Origin: an uncultured Muribaculaceae bacterium
Lineage (GTDB): Bacteria > Bacteroidota > Bacteroidia > Bacteroidales > Muribaculaceae
Assembly (NCBI GenBank): GCA_910579105.1
Contig: CAJTRT010000040.1
Location: forward strand, 1 to 18,662
Direction of reading: 5' to 3'
DNA: 18,662 bases
The notes below the pieces were generated by a model that was not told the origin of the DNA, did not search any database, and saw nothing but the letters and a program-made list of their open reading frames with translations. A program made the translations under genes and the position numbers. Each line of letters opens with the position of its first letter. The stretch's first letter is position 1. This document shows, piece by piece, positions 12,714 to 18,662 of the stretch.

Positions 12714-14803
12714 GGCGCGGTCGCTGGTTTGGGACTGGCGGTAGCCTTGAAGGCTTTTTTCAGGGCGGCGTTCAGTTTCGCAGGGGTGAGATCGGCGGAA
12801 TACTCGTCGAAAGGGAGCCGCAGGGGGCATCCCGAACGGAATTCCGAACATCCGTAGGCCGAATGGCCTTTGACAAGATGCCCTTTGCCGCAAACCGGGC
12901 ATGGAATCTGTTCGAGAGTCTTTACGGCTGGTGCCCGTTTTTTCGCCGGTGCCTTGGGCTTTTCAGAAGCTCCGGCGTTGCCTGCCTGGGCTGTTTTCTG
13001 CGTGGCGGCTGCCTCTACAACTATTTTCCGGCAGGAGTTGTCGCTGAGCACGGCGAGCACGATTTCCGAAATCTGCTGTTTGAGCTCGGCTATGAATTCC
13101 GAGGCGCTGTATTCGCCGCGCTCTATCCTGCGGAGCTTGTTCTCCCATATGCCGGTCAGCTTGGCGCTTTTGAGCAGTTCCTCCCGGATGGTGGCGATAA
13201 GGTCGATTCCGGCCTGCGAGGCCATTATGTTCTTGCGTTGCCGGTAGATATATCCCCGTCGGAACAGTGTTTCGATGATGGCTGCGCGGGTTGACGGGCG
13301 GCCTATGCCGTTCTCCTTCATAGCGTCGCGCAATTCCTCGTCGTCTACGGTCTTTCCCGCCGATTCCATAGCCCTCAGCAGCGTGCCCTCGGTATAATAT
13401 TTCGGTGGCTGTGTTGTCTTTTTGAGGAGCGACGGCTCGTGGGGGCCGGATTCGCCGACTGTGAACGGTGGAAGGATTTTGTCCTCCTGGGCTCCGTCGG
13501 CCTGCTTTCCGGAGTTGCCGGCGGCGAATACGGCGCGCCATCCCTGCCGGGCTATTACTTTGCCGGAGGCTTTGAAGCCAGTGCTTCCGGCTGTCGCCGC
13601 CACGGTTGTCTGGAGAAACTCGCAGTCGGGGTAGAACGCGGCGATGAACCGTTGGGCGATGAGGTGGTACATGAGCCTCTCGTTGCCGGCGAGCACGTGC
13701 GGCGACTGGCCTGTGGGGATAATGGCGTGGTGGTCTGTGACCTTGGCATTGTCGAACACCTTCTTGCTCTTGGGCAGCTTCCCCGCGAGGACGGGGGCCG
13801 TGAGCGGGGCGTAGGGCGTCATTCGGCGCAGTATGTCCGGCACCTTGGCGTAGAGGTCTTCGGAGAGATACGTGGTGTCGACACGCGGGTAGGTCGTCAC
13901 CTTTTTCTCGTAAAGGCTCTGGATCAGGGCAAGGGATTCCTCGGCGGTCCATCCCCAGCGCTTGTTGCACTCCACTTGGAGTGATGTCAGATCGAAGAGC
14001 CTTGGGGGTGCCTCGCGGCCTTTTTTCTCTTCGACAGAGGTTATTGTCAGCGGCAGCCGCTTGATGTCCTCTATTACGGCTGCTGCCTCGGCCTCATTTT
14101 TGAAACGGCCAGAGGAGGCGCTGAATGTCGTGTCGCGGTATATGGTCTGAAGCTCCCAGTAGTCTTCGGGCTTGAATTCCGCGATTTCGCGGTGGCGCTG
14201 CACGATGAGCGACAGGGTGGGGGTCTGCACGCGGCCTATTGACAGCGGTTTGCCGGGCTCGCCGTATTTCAGGGAATACAGGCGGGTGGCGTTCATGCCC
14301 AGGATCCAGTCGCCGATGGCGCGGGATAGTCCGGCATGATAGAGGTTGTCGAAGTCGGAACCCGGACGTAGGCTGGCAAATCCTTCCCGGATGGCGTCGT
14401 CGGTCAGCGAGGAGATCCACAGGCGCTTCACCGGGCATCGTGCCTCGGCTTTTTGCATGACCCAGCGCTGTATCAGCTCTCCCTCCTGTCCGGCATCGCC
14501 GCAGTTGACTATCTCTTCCGCATTCCTGGCAAGGGTCTCTATCACGGCGAACTGCTGTCGGTAGCGCTGGTTGTCGATCAGTCGTATGCCGAACCTCGCG
14601 GGAATCATCGGGAGGGAGCCGAGCGACCACCGGCGCCACATATCGGTGTAGTCGGCGGGCTCTTTCAGCTCGCACAAGTGGCCGTAGGTCCATGTGACGC
14701 AGTATCCGGCACCCTCGTAAAACCCGTCGCGGCGCGTTGCCGCCCCGAGGATTTTGGCGATGTCGGAAGCGACACTCGGTTTCTCGGTGATGCAGAGAAT
14801 CAC
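12710..14803 (-). CDS. topB: DNA topoisomerase III
   Basis: A 697-residue type IA topoisomerase that relaxes negative supercoils and decatenates DNA. The Toprim domain opens MILCITEKPSVA with catalytic Glu7 and carries NCGDAGQEGELIQRWV (100-115). Asp103 and Glu107 of the metal site are present, but the middle Asp of DxDxE is Gly105. The nucleophile is Tyr305 in KVTTYPRVDTTYL, and SIGRVQTPTLSL (188-199) is the family signature. The C-terminus has a zinc-finger-like segment, CPVCGKGH...GCSEFRSGC. GDAGQEGE is common in Bacteroidetes TopB as far as I recall. The gene starts with a 4-base ATGA overlap on the upstream exported-protein gene and ends with another on the Cys-rich gene, so it is translationally coupled on both sides. 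Confidence 0.95.
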   Translation of the reverse strand: MILCITEKPSVASDIAKILGAATRRDGFYEGAGYCVTWTYGHLCELKEPADYTDMWRRWSLGSLPMIPARFGIRLIDNQRYRQQFAVIETLARNAEEIVNCGDAGQEGELIQRWVMQKAEARCPVKRLWISSLTDDAIREGFASLRPGSDFDNLYHAGLSRAIGDWILGMNATRLYSLKYGEPGKPLSIGRVQTPTLSLIVQRHREIAEFKPEDYWELQTIYRDTTFSASSGRFKNEAEAAAVIEDIKRLPLTITSVEEKKGREAPPRLFDLTSLQVECNKRWGWTAEESLALIQSLYEKKVTTYPRVDTTYLSEDLYAKVPDILRRMTPYAPLTAPVLAGKLPKSKKVFDNAKVTDHHAIIPTGQSPHVLAGNERLMYHLIAQRFIAAFYPDCEFLQTTVAATAGSTGFKASGKVIARQGWRAVFAAGNSGKQADGAQEDKILPPFTVGESGPHEPSLLKKTTQPPKYYTEGTLLRAMESAGKTVDDEELRDAMKENGIGRPSTRAAIIETLFRRGYIYRQRKNIMASQAGIDLIATIREELLKSAKLTGIWENKLRRIERGEYSASEFIAELKQQISEIVLAVLSDNSCRKIVVEAAATQKTAQAGNAGASEKPKAPAKKRAPAVKTLEQIPCPVCGKGHLVKGHSAYGCSEFRSGCPLRLPFDEYSADLTPAKLNAALKKAFKATASPKPATAP

Positions 14804-15192
14804 TGTCGGGCCGCTGTTTTTACGTCACCCTTCTCGGTGTGGAATATTAGGCTGGCTGTCTTTGGAAGCTGGCCTTTGAAGGGGAAATCAACCTCTATCA
14901 CCTGCACGCCGGTATCCTCGAACTGGAAGTAGCGCTTGAAGTCCACTCCGTCGATGTCGTTGGCCGGAACAACGGTCTGGCCGTCCACGAGGTCTATGCC
15001 GTCGATGCGCTGCGATGTAGAGGGGATGCCCACCAGGCAGAGGGTCACGCGTATCCCCTCGTCGGTGGCGGCCACCTTGTCGGTTATCACGTTGAACCCG
15101 GGGTCGGTGGTTGTCTGCGCTGTCGCCGGGGCGGTCGCTCCGATGAATAGAGCGGCGACCAATATGTTTTTTATGCTTTTTAGTATCTTCAT
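14800..15192 (-). CDS. Exported protein of unknown function
   Basis: A 130-residue protein that I do not recognise. It starts MKILKSIKNILVAALFIG and has a clear signal peptide, with likely cleavage after ATAQ near residue 26. The mature part is about 100 residues, looks beta-rich and carries one Cys (TLCLVG) plus several Asp-Gly/Val repeats (IDGIDLVDG, DIDGVDF). It should be periplasmic or surface-attached. There is no lipobox. The ATG at 15192 overlaps the mazG stop as ATGA, and its own stop overlaps the topB start as ATGA. The frame is open for nine codons further upstream, into mazG, but the signal peptide fixes the start. Its place in the dsbD operon suggests an envelope role, which is inference only. 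Confidence 0.8.
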   Translation of the reverse strand: MKILKSIKNILVAALFIGATAPATAQTTTDPGFNVITDKVAATDEGIRVTLCLVGIPSTSQRIDGIDLVDGQTVVPANDIDGVDFKRYFQFEDTGVQVIEVDFPFKGQLPKTASLIFHTEKGDVKTAARQ

Positions 15193-15989
15193 TTCCGTAG
15201 TGTTTTCGCTTCTTCCCATATGGCGTCCATTTCAGCCAGGGTCATGTCGGGGAGCTTTTTCCCGGCTTCCCGCACCTTGGCCTCGAGATAGTTGAAGCGG
15301 TCTATGAACTTCTTGTTTGTCTTTTCGAGGGCGTTTTCGGGGATGATCTTGTAGAGGCGGGCGGCGTTGACAAGCGAGAAGAAGATGTCGCCCATCTCGG
15401 CCTCCATTCTCTCCCGATCCATGGCTTCAGCCTCGGCCTCGAATTCGGCAATCTCTTCCTTCACCTTGTCCCATACCTGGCGCGGCTCTTCCCAGTCGAA
15501 TCCGGCGTTGGAGGCCTTTTCCTGTATGCGGTATGCCTTTATCAGGGCGGGGAGTGAGCCTGGGACGCCGGCGAGCACCGAGCGGTTGCCCCCTTTCTCT
15601 TTCAGTTTGAGCTGTTCCCAGTTTTCGGAAACCTGGCGCGCGGTGTCGGCGTGGGTCTCTCCGTAGACGTGGGGGTGGCGGAATATCAGCTTGTCGGCGA
15701 GCGAGTCGCAGACACTCGCTATGTCGAAGCACCCCTTTTCTTCGCCGATTTTGGCGTAGAAGAGCACGTGGAGCAGCACGTCGCCGAGCTCCTTGCGGAT
15801 TTCGGCGTTGTCCTCGCGGATCAGCGCGTCGCACAGCTCGAACACTTCCTCCACTGTGTTGGGGCGCAGGGACTCGTTGGTCTGCTTCGCGTCCCATGGG
15901 CATTTGACGCGGAGGGTGTCGAGCACGTCGATCACTCTTCCGAGGGCCGCGAGTTTCTCCTCGCGGCTATGTTGTTTGAATTCTTCCAT
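15189..15989 (-). CDS. mazG: Nucleoside triphosphate pyrophosphohydrolase MazG
   Basis: A 266-residue enzyme with two MazG domains, as in Escherichia coli MazG. It hydrolyses (d)NTPs to NMP and pyrophosphate and helps clear aberrant nucleotides. The first EExxE...ExxD set is Glu47, Glu48, Glu51, Glu67 and Asp70. The second is Glu178, Glu179, Glu182, Glu198 and Asp201. KCPWDAKQTNESLRPNTVEE (29-48) is highly typical. I chose ATG 15989 because it gives MEEFKQHSREEKLAALGR, the usual N-terminus. A GTG at 16025 would add 12 unlikely residues and leave only three bases after the dsbD stop. It ends with a 4-base ATGA overlap on the exported-protein gene. Confidence 0.93.
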   Translation of the reverse strand: MEEFKQHSREEKLAALGRVIDVLDTLRVKCPWDAKQTNESLRPNTVEEVFELCDALIREDNAEIRKELGDVLLHVLFYAKIGEEKGCFDIASVCDSLADKLIFRHPHVYGETHADTARQVSENWEQLKLKEKGGNRSVLAGVPGSLPALIKAYRIQEKASNAGFDWEEPRQVWDKVKEEIAEFEAEAEAMDRERMEAEMGDIFFSLVNAARLYKIIPENALEKTNKKFIDRFNYLEAKVREAGKKLPDMTLAEMDAIWEEAKTLRK

Positions 15990-16028
15990 TTGTAACAATT
16001 CTGTCGTCGCGCGGGGTAGGCGCACTGG

Positions 16029-18032
16029 TTATTCGGCGGCGTATGCTTTGAGTCCGTTCTCGAGCCACGCCACGAACTTGCTGACGCTCTCGTCATAATA
16101 GGTGGGTGGTGTGAGCGGCCGGCCGCTGTTGTCGAGTACTATGTAGTAGGGTTGCGAGTTGGCTCCGAACTTGTGGCGTTGCAGGTAGCTCCAGCGGTCG
16201 CCAACGGTCTCCAGCTCCACTTTCTTCCCGTTCTCTTCGACTGTCACAGGCGCTGAAAGTTTAGTCTTGTCGTCGACCATCAGCTTTATCAGCACGAAAT
16301 TCTCCTTTATGATCGAGCTGACGGCGGGCGTGTCGAATACGGCGCCTTCCATCTTGCGGCAGTTGACGCAGCCATAGCCCGAGAAATCAACAAGCACGGG
16401 GCGCCCTTGCTCGGCGGCGTAGGCCATGCCCTCGTCGTAGTCGTCGAACTCCTCGAAGCGGCCCCCCTCGTACAGGTTGAAATCCTGGGTGTATAGCGGG
16501 GGCACGAAAGCGCTGACACCTTTCAGCGGCGCGCCCCACAGGCCTGGAACGAGGTAGAGGGCGAAGCTGAGCGACACAAGCGACAGGAAGAAGCGGCCGA
16601 TGCCGACAGTCTCCACAGGTGCGTCGTGGCTGAAACGCAGCTTGCCGAGCAGGTAGAATCCGAGCATCGCGAAGATTATGACCCACAGGCATATGAACAC
16701 TTCGCGGTCTAGTATACCCCAGCCGTAGGCCAGGTCGGCAACCGACAGGAATTTAAGCGCCAAGGCCAGTTCCAGGAAGCCGAGCACCACCTTGACGGAG
16801 TTTAGCCATCCGCCGGAACGGGGCGCGCCTTTGAGCCAGGAGGGGAACATGGCGAAGAGCGAGAACGGCAGGGCGAGCGCCAGGGCGAAGCCACCCATGC
16901 CGATCGCCGGGCCGGTCATGTCGCCCATCGTCGCGGCCTCGACAAGGAGCGTGCCTATGATGGGGCCCGTGCATGAGAACGACACCAACGCCAGGGTGAA
17001 GGCCATGAAGAAGATGCTCACCAGGCCGGAAGTCGTCTCGGCTTTGTTGTCGACGCTGTTGCTCCATTTCGATGGCAGCTTTATGTCGAACCCTCCGAAG
17101 AAGGATATGGCGAACAGCAGCAGCAACAGGAAGAACGCGAGGTTGAACCAGGCGTTGGTCGAAAGCTCGTTGAGGGTGCCCGCGCCGAAAATGGCGGTCA
17201 CCGCCAGACCGAGGGCGAGATAAATGACGATGATGCTCAGGCCGTATATCGCCGCGTCGCGCACACTCTTCGCGCGGCTGCCGCTCTTTTTCAGGAAGAA
17301 GCTGACCGTCATCGGAATCATGGGCCACACGCAGGGGGTCAGCAGGGCGAGTAGGCCGCCTCCGAATCCCCAGATGAATATCAGCCACCAGGGGGAGGAC
17401 CCCACCAGGGCGGCGGTGTCGGCGCTGTGCGGGTCGAGCATCTCCGGATCAACAGGCTCCCACCATCCTGAACTGTCGATATCCCGGGGAGTCTGTGCCT
17501 TGGACGCGGTGGTCTGGGCTGTCCGCGCGACATCCTCCGACGGGAGCGGGGCTTCCTCCGTCGCGACAGCGCCGGTTCCGGCTGTTATGTCGAGCGTCAG
17601 GCGTTGGGGCGATATGCACGTCTGGTCGTTGCACCCTTGGAAGAATACCTTCACCGGTATGCTGTGGGCCATTCCGTCGGTGATTTTCAGCCGCTGGGTG
17701 AAAGCCACGTCGGTATCCCACCAGGAAAGTTTCAGGGAAAATATGGGATCGTATTTCTCAATCGGGGGGCGCGATGGTTCCAGCGGGCCGTCTAATTCCA
17801 CTCCGGCGGGCAGCTCGAAAGTGATGGCGGTAGCGTTGGGGCCGTCGTCGGGGAGGTTGAGCCCGTAGAGGTGCCACCCCTTCTCGACCTTGGCCGAAAG
17901 ACGCGCCGTGGCGCCGTCGGCCGAGTTATCCTCAACGGATGCTTCCCATGTTATCGGGTCGAGACGCTGCGCGGCTGCTTGGGCGAACAGGCCCAGAAGC
18001 GCCAGGAGCGTTATGGCGAGATGCTTGTTCAT
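16029..18032 (-). CDS. dsbD: Thiol:disulfide interchange protein DsbD
   Basis: A 667-residue inner-membrane reductant conduit that carries electrons from cytoplasmic thioredoxin to periplasmic proteins. All three modules and all six catalytic cysteines are visible. There is a signal peptide (MNKHLAITLLALLGL...), then a periplasmic alpha domain with Cys134/Cys139 (GCNDQTC). A multi-helix membrane domain follows (about 215-500) with Cys234 (LTPCVWPM) and Cys354 (SFSCTGPI). The C-terminal thioredoxin-like gamma domain has GCVNC (Cys555, Cys558). I chose ATG 18032. A GTG at 18044 is also possible and would overlap the upstream TGA as GTGA. mazG follows after 39 bases. Codons for residues 200-217 (17381-17435) reappear exactly at the right end of the window. 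Confidence 0.95.
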   Translation of the reverse strand: MNKHLAITLLALLGLFAQAAAQRLDPITWEASVEDNSADGATARLSAKVEKGWHLYGLNLPDDGPNATAITFELPAGVELDGPLEPSRPPIEKYDPIFSLKLSWWDTDVAFTQRLKITDGMAHSIPVKVFFQGCNDQTCISPQRLTLDITAGTGAVATEEAPLPSEDVARTAQTTASKAQTPRDIDSSGWWEPVDPEMLDPHSADTAALVGSSPWWLIFIWGFGGGLLALLTPCVWPMIPMTVSFFLKKSGSRAKSVRDAAIYGLSIIVIYLALGLAVTAIFGAGTLNELSTNAWFNLAFFLLLLLFAISFFGGFDIKLPSKWSNSVDNKAETTSGLVSIFFMAFTLALVSFSCTGPIIGTLLVEAATMGDMTGPAIGMGGFALALALPFSLFAMFPSWLKGAPRSGGWLNSVKVVLGFLELALALKFLSVADLAYGWGILDREVFICLWVIIFAMLGFYLLGKLRFSHDAPVETVGIGRFFLSLVSLSFALYLVPGLWGAPLKGVSAFVPPLYTQDFNLYEGGRFEEFDDYDEGMAYAAEQGRPVLVDFSGYGCVNCRKMEGAVFDTPAVSSIIKENFVLIKLMVDDKTKLSAPVTVEENGKKVELETVGDRWSYLQRHKFGANSQPYYIVLDNSGRPLTPPTYYDESVSKFVAWLENGLKAYAAE
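17381..17435. repeat. 55-base direct repeat, internal copy in dsbD
   Basis: This segment of dsbD (starts TCAGCCACCAGGG, ends GCTGTGCGGGTC) is identical over all 55 bases to the last 55 bases of the window. The base before each copy differs (A at 17380, T at 18607), so the match is exactly 55 bases up to the edge. Confidence 0.95.
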
Positions 18033-18040
18033 ATGCGCGT

Positions 18041-18511
18041 TCACTTCTTTTTGAAAGGTTTCGGGGTAACCGAGAATTCATGTTTCTGGGGAGGCATGCA
18101 CTGGGAGTCGTCGCATCCCATATAACGAATGGAGCCTGCTATGCGGGCTTTGGCCGCGTCTGTGACACGGAACCGGCGGGTGAAGCTGACGCCTTCTTCC
18201 CAGAACGTCAGTTCGGTGCCGAACATTTCCTGGTATTGGCGCTTCGGCGCGGCGGAGGGTTTTACACCACCGGAGAACTCCACTCCCTGCGAACCTTCGA
18301 AGGAGAATGTCGTCGGCACTGGGCCCCCCTTGACTTCTTCGGTGCCGTAGATGTGCCATCCCTTGTCGCAGAGCGGACGCAAGGTTACGGTGCCCTCTGT
18401 ATTCGAGGTCATCCTGGCGGTGACGCGCCAGCGTATAGGCTTTTCCGGAGCCTGCGCGGATGCGCACGCCGCGGCGATGATGACTAAAACGAATGATAAA
18501 AGTTTTTTCAT
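18041..18511 (-). CDS. Secreted DsbD alpha-domain-like protein
   Basis: A 156-residue secreted protein equivalent to the N-terminal alpha domain of DsbD alone. It starts MKKLLSFVLVIIAAACASAQ, a signal peptide. Cys16 might allow lipidation, but the lipobox is poor (AAAC). The mature part carries CDKGWHIYGTE and GCDDSQCMPP (Cys133/Cys138). These parallel KGWHLYGLN and GCNDQTCISP in the dsbD product just downstream, so the two look like a tandem duplication of one domain. It may shuttle electrons from DsbD to a periplasmic client. I chose ATG 18511 for the signal peptide. Its stop overlaps the GTG option of dsbD. It is the first visible gene of the operon, with a promoter-like element 22 bases upstream. 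Confidence 0.88.
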   Translation of the reverse strand: MKKLLSFVLVIIAAACASAQAPEKPIRWRVTARMTSNTEGTVTLRPLCDKGWHIYGTEEVKGGPVPTTFSFEGSQGVEFSGGVKPSAAPKRQYQEMFGTELTFWEEGVSFTRRFRVTDAAKARIAGSIRYMGCDDSQCMPPQKHEFSVTPKPFKKK

Positions 18512-18532
18512 ATACCTATGGTTTGTAATACG

Positions 18533-18540
18533 CGAAATTA
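18533..18540 (-). promoter_or_regulatory. putative -7 element of the dsbD operon
   Basis: The minus strand reads TAATTTCGCGTATT, giving TAATTTCG at 18540-18533. This matches the TAnnTTCGCG form seen before iorA, glmS and lepA. No clear -33 TTTG is seen. The leader would be about 15 bases. The rest of 18545-18607 shows no gene. Confidence 0.35.
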
Positions 18541-18607
18541 GCAAAAATTCCCGGAATAACCTCCTTGGACTCCCGCTCTTTTGCCACGCGGGTTGCGCGG
18601 ATGCGTT

Positions 18608-18662
18608 TCAGCCACCAGGGGGAGGACCCCACCAGGGCGGCGGTGTCGGCGCTGTGCGGGTC
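18608..18662. repeat. 55-base direct repeat, terminal copy at window edge
   Basis: The last 55 bases duplicate 17381-17435 exactly and in the same orientation, with nothing following. A match of exactly 55 bases ending at the sequence end fits the k-mer overlap left by a de Bruijn assembler run at k=55. It is probably not a gene fragment. Confidence 0.9.

Noticed and set aside
12714..12902. N-terminal extension of the Cys-rich membrane protein to 12902
   Set aside because: The added residues are topB read in another frame and lack protein character. The ATGA overlap start precedes a proper membrane helix.
12963..13970. A 335-codon frame on the minus strand inside topB, alternate reading frame
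   Set aside because: The translation is Arg/Pro/His/Gln-rich with no fold. The topB frame is conserved and continuous through it.
15990..16025. GTG start of MazG at 16025
   Set aside because: It adds 12 residues without family precedent. The ATG at 15989 gives the usual N-terminus.
1..18662. CRISPR arrays, insertion sequences, phage genes, tRNA or rRNA
   Set aside because: No regularly spaced repeats, transposase or integrase motifs, terminal inverted repeats or tRNA-like cloverleaf were seen. The only long direct repeat is the 55-base end overlap.

Overview
This window is GC-rich bacterial chromosomal DNA. It most likely comes from an anaerobic member of Bacteroidales; a Muribaculaceae- or Rikenellaceae-like gut lineage is my guess and is not proven. 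The evidence is the protein style of every gene, weak or absent Shine-Dalgarno sites, and Bacteroidetes-type promoters (TTTG then TAnnTTTG, about 19-20 bases apart). There are no transposons, CRISPR arrays, tRNA or rRNA genes and no sign of phage.

Layout from left to right. Positions 1-200 hold a promoter that reads off the left edge and the terminator of lepA. Positions 201-3875 (minus strand) carry glmS followed by lepA, each with its own -7-like element. Positions 4032-9019 (minus strand) form a four-gene operon, transcribed iorA, iorB, a PLP aminotransferase, then an acyl-CoA transferase, closed by a strong terminator at 3966-3995. Positions 9020-9294 are a divergent promoter region. Positions 9295-12497 (plus strand) carry thrC, a small uncharacterised protein, a lysophospholipid acyltransferase-like protein and an omega-amidase/nitrilase-family enzyme, ending in a terminator at 12521-12548. 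Positions 12504-18511 (minus strand) are one tightly packed six-gene operon, transcribed: a DsbD alpha-domain protein, full-length dsbD, mazG, an exported protein of unknown function, topB, and a tiny cysteine-rich membrane protein. Three of its junctions are 4-base ATGA overlaps.

How the genes work together. The aminotransferase, IorAB and CoA transferase set reads as a complete amino acid to 2-oxoacid to acyl-CoA to free acid route. It fits conversion of aromatic amino acids to arylacetates with gain of reduced ferredoxin and acetyl-CoA, or the reverse direction. The dsbD operon mixes periplasmic reductant delivery with nucleotide-pool cleaning and DNA topology.

The last 55 bases exactly repeat an internal segment of dsbD. 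This looks like a de Bruijn graph overlap at the end of a metagenome contig, not biology. I found no clearly new defence or mobile system. The most interesting items are the ior cassette, a terminator embedded in the coding sequence of the cysteine-rich protein, and a shared TAnnTTCGCG promoter element.
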